Shown in pieces: positions 34,745-43,858 of a stretch of 64,000 nt of DNA; positions within the stretch are counted from its first letter, which is position 1, and every line of letters begins with the position of its first letter. Source of the DNA: Clostridiaceae bacterium (lineage in GTDB: Bacteria; Bacillota; Clostridia; Lachnospirales; Lachnospiraceae); contig QXXC01000009.1 of the NCBI GenBank assembly GCA_009911305.1, positions 56,188 to 120,187 of the forward strand, written 5' to 3'. The position numbers were made by a program, and so were the translations under genes. Under the pieces are notes generated by a model. That model made no database searches and was not told the origin of the DNA. It saw nothing but the letters and a program-made list of their open reading frames with translations.

Positions 34745-35183
34745 CTGCGCTCATCTCTTCCACATCCTTGTCTTTGCCTGCCGCTTCTTCCGCCGCCTCA
34801 TCCTTCTTGCTTATCATGGACTGCATCTGGCAGTTGCCCTTAAAGGACGCGCCCTCTTCCACAATCAGGGCGTTCGTCACGATATCGCCGATAATCACGC
34901 CTGTGCTCGTGATCTCCAGGCGATCGTCGATCGTCACATTTCCATGGATATATCCGGCGTTTAAGACGCTCTGCGAGTTGATATTCCCCTCGATCCGGCC
35001 TGTCTCGCCGATGATCAGATGCTCCTCTGAGTGGATCTCGCCCTTAATCAGGCCGTCGATCCGCACCGTTTCCTTCGTGGTCAGGGTTCCCTTAAACACG
35101 GTGCCCTGTCCAATCAGAGTGCCAATGGTCTCCGTCTTGGAAACCCGGATAACCGGCTGTTCCTCCTTCTTTCCCTTAAACAT
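34725..35183 (-). CDS. bactofilin-family cytoskeletal protein
   Basis: 152 residues. The central beta-helix repeats are clear: IGQGTVFKGTLTTKETVRIDG, LIKGEIHSEEHLIIGETGRIEG, NINSQSVLNAGYIHGNVTI and DRLEITSTGVIIGDIV, one turn per ~18 residues. A charged Lys/Glu tail follows. Bactofilins polymerise near the membrane and position wall enzymes; the overlapping gene is one. Promoter at 35316-35344. Confidence 0.92.
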   Translation of the reverse strand: MFKGKKEEQPVIRVSKTETIGTLIGQGTVFKGTLTTKETVRIDGLIKGEIHSEEHLIIGETGRIEGNINSQSVLNAGYIHGNVTIDDRLEITSTGVIIGDIVTNALIVEEGASFKGNCQMQSMISKKDEAAEEAAGKDKDVEEMSADVEKEK

Positions 35184-35315
35184 AATGAAAGCCTCACTCC
35201 TCTTTTTAAAATTTTGCTGTGACTGCAGGAAACAGTAACCGTAGTCCTCCTTGATGCCCCGTTTAAGTTTTAAATATGTATTACAAACCGTTTGTTTATG
35301 TTACTGTTTTATTAC

Positions 35316-35344
35316 AGTATAACAACTTTTGCGTGAAAATTCAA
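35316..35344 (-). promoter_or_regulatory. SigA-type promoter of bactofilin-NlpC/P60 pair
   Basis: Minus-strand TTGAAT (35339-35344), 17 bases, TATACT (35316-35321). The transcript would have a ~125-base leader containing the palindrome ACAAACCGTTTGT. Confidence 0.7.
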
Positions 35345-35475
35345 TATGTACTTTGTTCTTTTACAGGCTGGGAAATATTTTTCGTTACGGTTCATACGCC
35401 AAATAACAGTTAGTTAAGAGAAATGAACGATCGCGGGACGTTTCGTGAGAGGGCCGCCAGAGTCCGATTCCAAAC

Positions 35476-35617
35476 CCAACCAAACCCCGCTCCCGCTCGG
35501 AGAAAAGCGAAACGGGAGCGGGGTTTGGTTGGATACAGGAGCTGGCGACGGCGGCCTCCCCACGATAAACACCCCCCCCCGCAATCGTCCGCTTAACGAA
35601 CTGACATTGGGTGTGAA
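35476..35617. repeat. hairpin repeat element, copy A
   Basis: Perfect 20-bp inverted repeat (35476-35495 and 35513-35532, CCAACCAAACCCCGCTCCCG and its complement) around CTCGGAGAAAAGCGAAA. It is followed by GGATACAGGAGCTGGCGACGG..., about 80 bp that recur inverted in copy B near 63.6 kb (shared core GGCCTCCCCACGATAAACA and CGCTTAACGAACTG). It fills most of the 524-base gap between alaS and the bactofilin gene. Confidence 0.8.
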
Positions 35618-35707
35618 CAGTAACTATTTTTCAGCGGTATAAGATTCGGATTGAACACATGCTTTTTCAGCGGACCGGAGCCGTATCCGGCCCGCGGCCA
35701 GCCGGCG

Positions 35708-38347
35708 CTAATTCACCTGCTCTGCCACCACATCCGCCGCCTTCTTAAGCGCCTCGTCCACTCCCGCCGGATTCTTACCGCCGGCCTGGGCCATGCCCGG
35801 GCGTCCGCCGCCGCCGCCGCCCACGCAGCCTGCGATGGCTTTGATTAAGTTTCCGGCATGCGCGCCCTTCTTCTGCGCGCCGTCCGTGGCGGAGGCCATC
35901 AGGCTCACCCTGCCGTCCAGGACGGAGGCGATTAAGACCACGCCCTCTCCCAGCTTTTCCTTGAGCTTGTCGCCTAAGTTCCTGAGGCCGTTCATATCCA
36001 CATCCTGAACGGATACGGCCAGGAATTTCAGGCCGCCGATCTCCTGTACCTGGTTCATCACATCGCCCAGGGAATCATTGGCCAGACGGCTTTTCAGCTT
36101 CTCGTTCTCGGAATGAAGGGATCGCATTTCCTCCAGCATGGAGGAAAGCTTTGCGCTTAAGTCCGCGGGAGCTGCTTTCACCAGGCCTGCAGCCCTGGCG
36201 AGCTCTTTTTCCACCTCTTTGTAGTGCTCCATCAGGCCCGAGGAGGTCAGGGCCTCGATCCGGCGGACGCCGGCCGCGATGCCGGCCTCGGAGAGGATTT
36301 TGAAGGCGGAAATAGTCCCTGTGTTTTCCACATGGGTCCCGCCGCACAGCTCGGTGGAGAAATCACCCATTTTTACGACCCGCACCTTATCGCCGTACTT
36401 TTCGCCAAACAGGGCCATGGCCCCGGTTTTTCTGGCCTCGTCTAAGGACATGACCTCGGTCACGACCGGAAGGGCGTCTGCGATCGCCTGGTTGACGAGC
36501 GCTTCCACCCGGTCAAGCTCCTCCCGCGTCATGGCTGCAAAGTGCGTAAAGTCAAAGCGCAGCCGGCCGCTCTCCACCAGGGAACCGGCCTGCTCGACAT
36601 GGCTTCCGAGAACCGTCCGCAGCGCCTTGTGAAGCAGATGGGTTGCCGAATGGTTTCTGGCCGTTAAAGCGCGGTTTTCACGGTCTACCCGAAGGCTTAC
36701 CGTGTCCCCGGCTTTAAACATCCCCTTTGAGACACAGCCCACATGGCCCACTTTGCCGCCCTGGAGCCTGACGGTGTCTTTTACAATGAACGCTGCGCCC
36801 TCTGCGGTGATCACCCCGATATCACCCTGCTGGCCGCCCATGGTCGCGTAAAACGGCGTTTCCCTCACAAGGATCGTGCCTGTCTGGCCGTCGGTCAGGG
36901 CCTCTGACAGCTCGTCCTCTGTGGTGAGAACCGTAATCTGCGAATCTGCCTCCAGGCGGTCGTAGCCAATGAATTCCGTGGTGACGGACGGATCGATGGA
37001 CTGGTACACCGTCACATCCGCGCCCATGTAATTCGTCGTCTTTCTGGCGGCGCGGGCCTGCTCCTTCTGCTTCTTCATCGAAGCGGCAAAGCCATCCTCG
37101 TCAATGAGAAGACCCTTTTCCTCCAGGATCTCCCTTGTCAGATCCACGGGGAAGCCGTACGTGTCGTAGAGCTTAAAGGCATTCTCGCCGGACAGGGTCT
37201 TCTCCCCCTTTGCGGCCATCTCCTCCTCCAGCTCGCTTAAGATGGAAAGGCCCTGATCGATGGTTTTATTAAACTTGTCCTCTTCCTGGGAGAGAACCTT
37301 GAAGATCATGGCGCTCTTCTCCTCCAGCTCCGGATAGCCGTCCTTAGAAAGGGTGATCACCGTCCTGGAAAGCTCGGCCAGGAATTCTCCCTCAATGCCC
37401 AGCTTCTTCCCATGGCGGGCCGCGCGGCGCAGCAGACGGCGCAGCACATAGCCGCGTCCCTCATTGGACGGCATGATCCCGTCGGAGATCATGAAGGTGC
37501 AGGACTTGATGTGATCCGCCACGATGCGCAGGGAGACATCGGTCTCATGCTCCTTCTGGTACTGCGTGTGCGCCAGCTCGCAGACACGGTCCAAAAGGGC
37601 CTTGTTCGTGTCCACCGTAAAGAGCGAATCCACGTCCTGAACCACCACAGCCAGACGCTCCAGGCCCATGCCGGTATCGATATTTTTGTGCTCCAGCTCC
37701 GTGTAATGGCCGTGGCCGTCGCTGTTGAACTGGGTAAATACATTGTTCCAGACCTCAATATAGCGGTCGCAGTCGCATCCCACCGTGCAGCCCTCTTTCC
37801 CGCAGCCGTACTTCTCCCCGCGGTCATAGTAGATCTCCGAGCAGGGGCCGCAGGGACCTGCGCCGTGCTCCCAGAAATTGTCCTCCCGGCCGAAATGGAA
37901 GATCCGCTCCGCGGGGATCCCGATCTCCTCATTCCAGATCCTAAACGCCTCGTCGTCGTCCTCAAAGACCGACGGATATAAGCGGTCCGCAGAAAGGCCC
38001 ACGACCTCTGTCAAAAACTCCCATGACCAGTGGATGGCCTCTGTCTTAAAATAATCGCCAAAGGAAAAATTTCCCAGCATTTCAAAAAATGTGCCGTGGC
38101 GGGCTGTTTTACCTATATTTTCGATATCGCCTGTACGGATACACTTCTGGCAGGTACACACACGAGTCCTCGGCGGGATCTCCTGACCGGTAAAATAGGG
38201 CTTGAGCGGCGCCATACCGGAATTGATCAGCAAAAGGCTGTTATCATTGTGCGGAACCAGGGAAAAGCTCTTCATCGCCAGATGTCCCTTGCTCTCAAAA
38301 AAGTCCAGAAACATCTTTCTGAGCTCGTTCACACCGTATTTTTCCAC
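35708..38347 (-). CDS. alaS: alanyl-tRNA synthetase
   Basis: 879 residues, full length. Class II motifs are in the first 250 residues (FLDFFESKGHLAMKS, GTFFEMLGNFSFGDYFK, GPCGPCSEIYYDRG, ERLAVVVQ). The editing domain has the zinc ligands HSATHLLHKAL and ELCGGTHV, and the C-terminal Ala domain ends in GGGGGGRPGMAQAGG. The start is GTG at 38347 with TAGGAGG seven to eight bases upstream. I looked for a T-box leader, but only ~45 bases separate the promoter from the start, so there is none. Confidence 0.97.
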   Translation of the reverse strand: MEKYGVNELRKMFLDFFESKGHLAMKSFSLVPHNDNSLLLINSGMAPLKPYFTGQEIPPRTRVCTCQKCIRTGDIENIGKTARHGTFFEMLGNFSFGDYFKTEAIHWSWEFLTEVVGLSADRLYPSVFEDDDEAFRIWNEEIGIPAERIFHFGREDNFWEHGAGPCGPCSEIYYDRGEKYGCGKEGCTVGCDCDRYIEVWNNVFTQFNSDGHGHYTELEHKNIDTGMGLERLAVVVQDVDSLFTVDTNKALLDRVCELAHTQYQKEHETDVSLRIVADHIKSCTFMISDGIMPSNEGRGYVLRRLLRRAARHGKKLGIEGEFLAELSRTVITLSKDGYPELEEKSAMIFKVLSQEEDKFNKTIDQGLSILSELEEEMAAKGEKTLSGENAFKLYDTYGFPVDLTREILEEKGLLIDEDGFAASMKKQKEQARAARKTTNYMGADVTVYQSIDPSVTTEFIGYDRLEADSQITVLTTEDELSEALTDGQTGTILVRETPFYATMGGQQGDIGVITAEGAAFIVKDTVRLQGGKVGHVGCVSKGMFKAGDTVSLRVDRENRALTARNHSATHLLHKALRTVLGSHVEQAGSLVESGRLRFDFTHFAAMTREELDRVEALVNQAIADALPVVTEVMSLDEARKTGAMALFGEKYGDKVRVVKMGDFSTELCGGTHVENTGTISAFKILSEAGIAAGVRRIEALTSSGLMEHYKEVEKELARAAGLVKAAPADLSAKLSSMLEEMRSLHSENEKLKSRLANDSLGDVMNQVQEIGGLKFLAVSVQDVDMNGLRNLGDKLKEKLGEGVVLIASVLDGRVSLMASATDGAQKKGAHAGNLIKAIAGCVGGGGGGRPGMAQAGGKNPAGVDEALKKAADVVAEQVN

Positions 38348-38391
38348 GTTGCTTCCTCCTATCAGTTTCTATGCTCTTTTTTATCCAGTCT

Positions 38392-38420
38392 ATCCTATCA
38401 CAGGAAAAAAGTTTTATCAA
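38392..38420 (-). promoter_or_regulatory. SigA-type promoter of alaS
   Basis: Minus-strand TTGATA (38415-38420), 17 bases, TAGGAT (38392-38397) with TGA just before the -10 (extended -10). Confidence 0.75.
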
Positions 38421-38480
38421 GGATAAAAGGGGGTTTTGTTTTTCTTTTCCGCTTTCAGGGCAGCATCGTATGAAACGGCA

Positions 38481-38524
38481 GACAGCCTGCCAGTGGATTC
38501 TGTTCCATTGGCAGGCTGCCTTTT
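38481..38524 (+). terminator. intergenic hairpin between alaS and the repeat-protein gene
   Basis: CAGCCTGCCA / TGGCAGGCTG, 10-bp stem with a 16-base loop. The T run (TTTT) follows on the plus strand; on the minus strand, downstream of the repeat-protein stop, the tail is not T-rich. Probably acts on the repeat-protein mRNA as a 3' hairpin all the same. Confidence 0.5.
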
Positions 38525-38549
38525 CATTTATGATTCATACATACTCCGG

Positions 38550-41549
38550 CTACTGGATCTTCGCTCCGTTTTCATCGACGCGGTGTCCGTCCGGCGTGGT
38601 TTCATTGCGGTACATTCTTCCCTGGGTTCCGTCTGATTCCGGATTGAAATAGTATTCCTTTCCGTCAATCGTCACCCAGCCTGTCATCATCATGCCCTGA
38701 GTCCCGTCTGCTTCCGGATTCATATAGTACGTATTGCCATCCTCCGGATCCGTGAACCAGCCGGTGATCATATCCCCGTTCTCGTCAAAGCGGAACCAGC
38801 CGTAGTTCTGAGCGCCCTCCTGCGCGTTCGCATACGGGTTTTCCACAGCTCCCCAGCGGTTGACATAAGGCTCGCCGTTTTCATCCGTAAACTTCCAGTT
38901 TCCGTTGGCGTCTGTCGTCCAGTCTCCCCTCGCCACATTGGACGGAAGGCTTCCTGAACTGCTTCCGGGTCCTGCGCCTGTCGATGAAGAGCCTTTGGAT
39001 TTGCCTGAACCGGAGCTGGAGCTGGAACCGCCGTGGCTGCCGCCCGAGCTGCCATGGCTGCCGCCTCCAATGATGATCGAACCGTTTCCGTTATTGCCTC
39101 CGGACGTATCCCCGTTATTTCCCGGCTTTTCGCTTTCGTCAGGATTGACCGGTTCTTTATCGCCTCCCTCAGGCTTATCCGGATTGCCTGGCTTATCTGG
39201 ATTACTTGGATTATCTGGATTACCTGGATTATCCGGTTCGTCTTGGTCGTTCCCAGGTTCATCCGGATCAACCGGTTCGCTTGGATCTGTCGACAGCGGT
39301 GCGTCACATATATCACAGCGTCCGTCGCCGTCCTTATCCACATGCTCACAGGTCACAAACTCTCCCGGATCGCCTGGAATCTCTGCAAACGGATCATCAA
39401 AAGCTACGTTGTAATTCACCGTCACCTTGTTTGTCAGACCAGCATACATCAATGCCGACTTGCCGCCGTTCGCATTCCATTCCTGCTCCGTTCCGCCAAA
39501 GTCTATCGTCTGCAGCCTGCTGCAGCCTGCAAACGGCGAACCACTATCGCCCATTCCATCAATCTCTACTCCTTTAGGAATGTACAGATAAGTTAATGCC
39601 ATATAACATTGGGTAAACATACCTGAGCTTATCTTATCCGCCTTCAACGGCAACGTTACATCCGACAACCACGTACACTTGGAAAACAGATTATCTCCCA
39701 ACGAAACTGTCTGATCGCCCGGTGCAAACCGCACCTGCACTAAACTATCGCACTCCATGAACGCACCCGCGCCCACAGAAGTGACACTCGCCGGAAAATC
39801 CAGATAAGCAATTCCGCATTTTCGGAACGCATCCACACCAATACTCTGCACGCCCTCATAGAAGGTTGCCGACTTCAGGCCCTGGCAATTATAAAGCGCT
39901 CTATCCCCAATTACTTTTACACTTCCGGGAACCGTTATCTCCGTCAACTGCGATTCTTCAAACGCCGCCGTTCCTATAGCCGTAACTGTGTCCGGAATCT
40001 GCACGCTCATTATCTGACTTTTATAAAAAGCATAGCTGCCTATACTTTCCACGCCATCCTCAATGACTACCTGACCGATCTTGTCAGCATAAGTCTCCCA
40101 GCCCGGACGACTGCTCCCGGTATAATCCCGCATCGCGCCGTTCCCGGTGATTGTCAGTGTTCCTCCATTCGTCAGCGTCCAGCTTAAACTGCCTTCTGTT
40201 CCGCTGTCGAATACCTCATCCGCATCCTGTTCTTCTGAATATCCTGCCGGGTAGCGGGTCACAATAAAATTCGCATTCAGAACTTCTGATTTGCTCATCA
40301 CCCGTCCCCAATGCACGCTCTTATTGTAATTCCCCTCGGCCACGGTCACTCCGCCGGAACCTACTCTGAGTACGATCACAAAGTGGCTGTTATTCACACG
40401 CAGAATGTCTCCGACCTTTACGTCTTCATACTTGAATCCGCCTCTGTCAATCGTCCTTGCCGGAAGATCGCCGAACGCCTCATCGCTCAGTATAAAGACA
40501 AATGCCGCACAGCCGACGCCAAGACTCGCTCCTTTTACCGGACCGCCCTGAAAACGATAGTATTTTCCCCATTCTCCCTCGTTCCCATAAGGCTGAAAAT
40601 TCGTCCAGGGCATCCCCTCATAAAGCTCATCTTTCATGGCAATCATCGCGTCATAAGCTTCATCATACGTCGGGCAAATCCCGGACGCTCTGTCCATCTC
40701 ATAATACTGGCCTGATAAATCCTCTCCTTCTTCGGCTTCCATTAAAACCGGCTCCTCGTCAGACCAGACCCAGACTAAATTCTCCGACGGATCCTCCTCC
40801 TGCGTTTCCTCATCGAGAACGTCTTCAGGCTCTTCTTCAAGCTCTTCCTCTAAACCGTCATCATGGTCATCCACCTCTGCATCCGGCTTCTGAACATGGG
40901 AAGCGTCCGGTTTCGTTTCAGGAGTCTTTTCCTCTTCGGCAGAATCCGGTTTCGTTTCATCCGCATCCTCTGTCTCCGATTCAGACGGCGCCTCTGCTTC
41001 AGCCCCGTTCTCCTCCTGCTCAGAATCAGGCTGTTTCATCCCGTCATCCTCCAAGCCCGAGGCATCCGATCCGTCCTTGTCTTCCTCCCCATCCGTTCCC
41101 TGATCCGCATCCGCAGAATCGTCCGCATCCTCCTGCGCGCCATCGCTTTCCGGCTGTTCCGCATCCTCCTGCGCGCCATCGGTCTCCGGCTGTTCCGCAT
41201 CCTCCTGCGCGCCATCGGTCTCCGGCTGTTCCGCATCCTCCTGCGCGCCATCGCTTTCCGGCTGTTCCGCATCCTCCTGCGCGCCATCGGTCTCCGGCTG
41301 TTCCGCATCCTCCTGCGCGCCATCGGTCTCCGGCTGTTCCGCATCCTCCTGCGCGCCATCGGTCTCCGGCTGTTCCGCATCCTCCTGCGCGCCATCGGTC
41401 TCTGCAGCATCCGCTTCGGTCAGAGTAACGGCGTCACTGCCGTCCTGTGCAGCGTAGGCGTTAGCCGCCGGCGTCAGCCCGGCTCCTGAAAAAACATTAC
41501 TGCTCAGGAGAGCAGCGGCCAGGAAACCGGCCATTTTTTGCTTTCTCAT
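38550..41549 (-). CDS. large secreted wall-binding protein: acidic repeats, papain-like amidase domain, BspA-type LRRs, choline-binding-like repeats
   Basis: 999 residues from ATG 41549 (GGGAAAGGACT ribosome site; the frame continues upstream but without one). Order: signal peptide (about 1-34, cut near ANAYA); eight copies of a 12-residue acidic repeat TDGAQEDAEQPE (about 50-142); an Asp/Glu-rich stretch to ~260; a papain-like (CHAP/NlpC type) domain with Cys347 in GVGCAAFVF and His389 in NNSHFVIVL; leucine-rich repeats of the BspA type (about 440-720); the segment CEHVDKDGDGRCDICD; Pro/Asn/Asp and Gly/Ser linkers; and C-terminal repeats such as GWVTIDGKEYYFNPE ending in TTPDGHRVDENGAKIQ. 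No LPXTG is present. It likely binds the cell wall non-covalently. Confidence 0.85.
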   Translation of the reverse strand: MRKQKMAGFLAAALLSSNVFSGAGLTPAANAYAAQDGSDAVTLTEADAAETDGAQEDAEQPETDGAQEDAEQPETDGAQEDAEQPETDGAQEDAEQPESDGAQEDAEQPETDGAQEDAEQPETDGAQEDAEQPESDGAQEDADDSADADQGTDGEEDKDGSDASGLEDDGMKQPDSEQEENGAEAEAPSESETEDADETKPDSAEEEKTPETKPDASHVQKPDAEVDDHDDGLEEELEEEPEDVLDEETQEEDPSENLVWVWSDEEPVLMEAEEGEDLSGQYYEMDRASGICPTYDEAYDAMIAMKDELYEGMPWTNFQPYGNEGEWGKYYRFQGGPVKGASLGVGCAAFVFILSDEAFGDLPARTIDRGGFKYEDVKVGDILRVNNSHFVIVLRVGSGGVTVAEGNYNKSVHWGRVMSKSEVLNANFIVTRYPAGYSEEQDADEVFDSGTEGSLSWTLTNGGTLTITGNGAMRDYTGSSRPGWETYADKIGQVVIEDGVESIGSYAFYKSQIMSVQIPDTVTAIGTAAFEESQLTEITVPGSVKVIGDRALYNCQGLKSATFYEGVQSIGVDAFRKCGIAYLDFPASVTSVGAGAFMECDSLVQVRFAPGDQTVSLGDNLFSKCTWLSDVTLPLKADKISSGMFTQCYMALTYLYIPKGVEIDGMGDSGSPFAGCSRLQTIDFGGTEQEWNANGGKSALMYAGLTNKVTVNYNVAFDDPFAEIPGDPGEFVTCEHVDKDGDGRCDICDAPLSTDPSEPVDPDEPGNDQDEPDNPGNPDNPSNPDKPGNPDKPEGGDKEPVNPDESEKPGNNGDTSGGNNGNGSIIIGGGSHGSSGGSHGGSSSSSGSGKSKGSSSTGAGPGSSSGSLPSNVARGDWTTDANGNWKFTDENGEPYVNRWGAVENPYANAQEGAQNYGWFRFDENGDMITGWFTDPEDGNTYYMNPEADGTQGMMMTGWVTIDGKEYYFNPESDGTQGRMYRNETTPDGHRVDENGAKIQ
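41125..41405. repeat. eight tandem 36-bp repeats within the secreted-protein gene
   Basis: Units begin GCATCCTCCTGCGCGCCATC every 36 bases at 41125, 41161, 41197 and so on to 41377; most differ only at GGTCTC versus GCTTTC. 36 is a multiple of three, so copy-number changes keep the frame. Confidence 0.95.
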
Positions 41550-41576
41550 AGTCCTTTCCCTTTCTTTTTTCTTTAA

Positions 41577-41606
41577 ATTATACCGTGGACTGGAAAAGAT
41601 TGTCAA
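41577..41606 (-). promoter_or_regulatory. near-consensus SigA promoter of the secreted repeat protein
   Basis: Minus-strand TTGACA (41601-41606), 18 bases, TATAAT (41577-41582). The -10 is only about 28 bases from the ATG, so the leader is very short. Confidence 0.82.
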
Positions 41607-42158
41607 CTTGAACCTTGCATTTCGTTCCGCTTTCCATTTCGTGGCCAGTTGCAGTTCACACCCCCTGCCGGGCTGTGCCCGGTAGCACGCTTCGCGCTGT
41701 CTGTGACCTCCGCTGCGCCCGCAAACAACGCCCCGCACTGGCCGGCGTGCGCACCGCAGCGATTGCTATCCGCTCAGTTATCTGAGTATTTCAAAAAATC
41801 AGCATAGTTCAGAATTCTTATATAAAAGATAATATATTTGTAATTCTCAAATTGATTACATCATATTCAGATTAAACCGCTTATTAAACTGATTTTTTGT
41901 CGAAACAGAATGATATGATACCAGGGTCAAAAGGTCTAAAATCCGATGCAGGCTTGCCTGCAGGAGGATTTTTGAACTTGGGACCCGCCAAAAACATGAA
42001 AAAGCAGCCCGATCCGGGCGGATTTTGAATGTTTTTGAGGATTGCGGGAGTACAACGTACGGAGCAATCCGGTATCAGAGGCGTCAAAGGGCCTTTTGAC
42101 CCCAACATCATAATATGTAAATCCGTCCCAACGTGTATCCGCAGAACTGTGCGATATC
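41607..42158. other. gene-free stretch with hairpins and repeat copy
   Basis: No convincing gene. 41640-41770 is G+C-rich, with CCGGGCTGTGCCCGG as a small hairpin and ACTGGCC near both ends. 41790-41880 is A/T-rich. 41920-42112 holds one copy of the 118-bp repeat and its upstream relatives. Open frames here are by-products of the repeat. Confidence 0.6.
41994..42112 (+). repeat. 118-bp dispersed repeat, copy 1
   Basis: About 90 percent identical by eye to the reverse complement of 44344-44461. It starts ATGAAAAAGCAGCCCGATCC, contains GAGGATTGCGGGAGTACA and ends with an inverted pair around AGGGCC (GTCAAAGGGCCTTTTGAC). A TGA in the first reading frame breaks the short frame that is open in copy 2. 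Confidence 0.85.
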
Positions 42159-42386
42159 TCACTCCTCCTCCCGTTCCCTCAAAATAATCTCCACAACAAC
42201 CGCGCCCCCAATCGCCAGGGCCGCAATCACTGCCGCGATGATCACCGCTCCCACCCGGTACCTGTTATACTCCAATTCCCACGGTCTTGGAGGAATTGCA
42301 ACTGCAAGATGATATATCACCGCAGACAATATAACAAAACAACTAAGATAGAATACAGCAAGCAGCCATCTCTTCATTACGCTCAT
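42159..42386 (-). CDS. small two-helix membrane protein, unknown
   Basis: 75 residues with two hydrophobic helices (about 6-28 and 46-68, VGAVIIAAVIAALAIGGAVVVEII) and a charged end REREEE. No family recognised. It is divergent from the XRE regulator gene 86 bases away, so the two could share a control region. Ribosome site AGGAGATGAGCGTA fits the ATG at 42386 or the second ATG (M4). Confidence 0.6.
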   Translation of the reverse strand: MSVMKRWLLAVFYLSCFVILSAVIYHLAVAIPPRPWELEYNRYRVGAVIIAAVIAALAIGGAVVVEIILREREEE

Positions 42387-42472
42387 CTCCTCTCTTATTC
42401 AAATATAAGCCAATTATGGATAATATGCAACTAAAGCCTTTCAGTATTTAATGATATTGGAGGTGCGACGCC

Positions 42473-42712
42473 TTGATTACATATGATAAATTGTGGGAAA
42501 CCATGCAGAAGAAAGAAATTACCCAATATCGTCTCATCAAATACTACGGCTTCAGCGCCGGGCAGATTGGACGTCTGAAAAAGAATATGTACGTCTCCAC
42601 GCATACGATTGAAACTCTGTGCAGTATTCTGAACTGCAGGGTGGAGGACATATTTGAATATAAACCGGACATCGGATGTCCCGGCCCGCCAACGAATGCC
42701 CTGTATAATTAA
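42473..42712 (+). CDS. XRE-family helix-turn-helix regulator
   Basis: 79 residues; the whole protein is a Cro/CI-type HTH: LWETMQKKEITQYRLIKYYGFSAGQIGRLKKNMYVSTHTIETLCSILNCRVEDIFEY (recognisable by 'TIETLCSILNCRVEDIFEY'). The start is TTG at 42473 with GGAGG nine bases before. It has no sensor domain. It reads away from the small membrane protein gene and toward pyrB, and has its own terminator, so it is probably not a pyr regulator. Confidence 0.87.
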   Translation: MITYDKLWETMQKKEITQYRLIKYYGFSAGQIGRLKKNMYVSTHTIETLCSILNCRVEDIFEYKPDIGCPGPPTNALYN

Positions 42713-42733
42713 AACGGCTGAATACCGTTTTTT
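42711..42733 (+). terminator. terminator of the XRE regulator gene
   Basis: AAACGG / CCGTTT stem with a short loop, followed by TTTTTTG; it starts at the stop codon. A second weak GTAACCGTTTTTT follows. Confidence 0.75.
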
Positions 42734-42934
42734 GTAACCGTTTTTTATCTTTCTATCGGTTTTCCCCACGCCCGGCCGGAGACAGGATGCCTGGCCGGGC
42801 GGAATTTACCGACAGGACACCTCGCGTGTCCTTCCATTTCCCATTCCCCGCCAGAATGATCGCGCGATTAAAAAACATGTGGCAATCTCCTGCAAAATGC
42901 TATATAATAGTCTCAAAAATCAAAGGAGAACCAC

Positions 42935-43858
42935 ATGAAACATTTGCTTAATCCGATGGACTTTTCTGTGGATGAGATCGACCGCCTTCTGGAGCTGGCC
43001 GCTGACATTGAAGCCAATCCGCAGAAATACGCCCATGTATGCGACGGCAAAAAGCTTGCCACCCTGTTTTATGAACCAAGCACCCGGACGCGCTTAAGCT
43101 TTGAAGCCGCGATGCTGAACTTGGGCGGCAGCGTGCTCGGCTTTGCAGACGCTGATTCAAGCTCCGCCGCGAAGGGCGAGAGTGTCTCTGATACGATTCG
43201 TGTTGTTTCCTGCTTCGCAGATATCTGCGCCATGCGCCACCCCAAAGAAGGCGCTCCCCTGGTGGCTTCCACCAAATCCTCGATCCCTGTCATCAACGCC
43301 GGCGACGGCGGCCACCAGCATCCCACGCAGACGCTGACGGATCTCATGACCATCCGCGCGTTAAAGGGCCGCCTGGACCATCTGACGGTCGGCCTGTGCG
43401 GCGATCTGAAATTCGGGCGCACCGTCCACTCCCTGATCCACGCGCTGTCCCGCTATACCGGGATCCGCTTTGTGCTCATCTCCCCGCCCGAGCTGCGCGT
43501 GCCGAGTTACATCAAAGACGATGTGCTGGCTGCCAGGCTGATCGCATACCGAGAGGTTGAGAACCTGGACGACGCTCTCCCGGAGCTGGACATCCTCTAC
43601 ATGACCCGCGTCCAGAGAGAGCGCTTCTTCAACGAAGAGGATTATATCCGCATGAAGGATTGTTATATTCTTGACAAACAGAAGATGAAGCTGGCCAGGG
43701 AGGATATGTATGTCCTGCACCCGCTCCCAAGGGTCAATGAGATCTCCGTGGAGGTGGATCAGGATCCGCGCGCCGCCTATTTCAGGCAGGTCCAGTACGG
43801 CGTGTATGTGAGAATGGCACTGATCATGACATTATTGGAGGTGGAACAGCCATGTTAA
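42935..43858 (+). CDS. pyrB: aspartate carbamoyltransferase catalytic subunit
   Basis: 307 residues. It catalyses the committed step of pyrimidine synthesis. The carbamoyl-phosphate loop is [13 protein letters not shown] (about 48-60), the SSAAKGES loop and [14 protein letters not shown] follow, and the C-terminal part has the aspartate loop [12 protein letters not shown] at 42935 follows AAAGGAG. A TATAAT at 42902-42907 with a weak TGGCAA -35 lies just upstream. pyrI follows with a 7-base overlap. Confidence 0.97.
   Translation: MKHLLNPMDFSVDEIDRLLELAADIEANPQKYAHVCDGKKLATLFYEPSTRTRLSFEAAMLNLGGSVLGFADADSSSAAKGESVSDTIRVVSCFADICAMRHPKEGAPLVASTKSSIPVINAGDGGHQHPTQTLTDLMTIRALKGRLDHLTVGLCGDLKFGRTVHSLIHALSRYTGIRFVLISPPELRVPSYIKDDVLAARLIAYREVENLDDALPELDILYMTRVQRERFFNEEDYIRMKDCYILDKQKMKLAREDMYVLHPLPRVNEISVEVDQDPRAAYFRQVQYGVYVRMALIMTLLEVEQPC

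Noticed and set aside
38348..38480. T-box leader for alaS
   Set aside because: The promoter's -10 is about 45 bases from the GTG start, leaving no room for a T-box, and no TGGNACCGCG-like core is present.
41125..41405. Eight 36-bp direct repeats that could be taken for a CRISPR array
   Set aside because: There are no spacers; units are contiguous, multiple of three, and read as a clean 12-residue protein repeat. No cas genes nearby.
40502..41428. 308-codon Pro/Arg/His-rich frame on the plus strand
   Set aside because: It is antisense to the secreted repeat protein and owes its length to the stop-free tandem repeat. No ribosome site or family.
41884..42162. 92-codon minus-strand frame before the small membrane protein
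   Set aside because: It is produced by repeat copy 1; a matching frame appears in copy 2 in the other context. It lacks a ribosome site.
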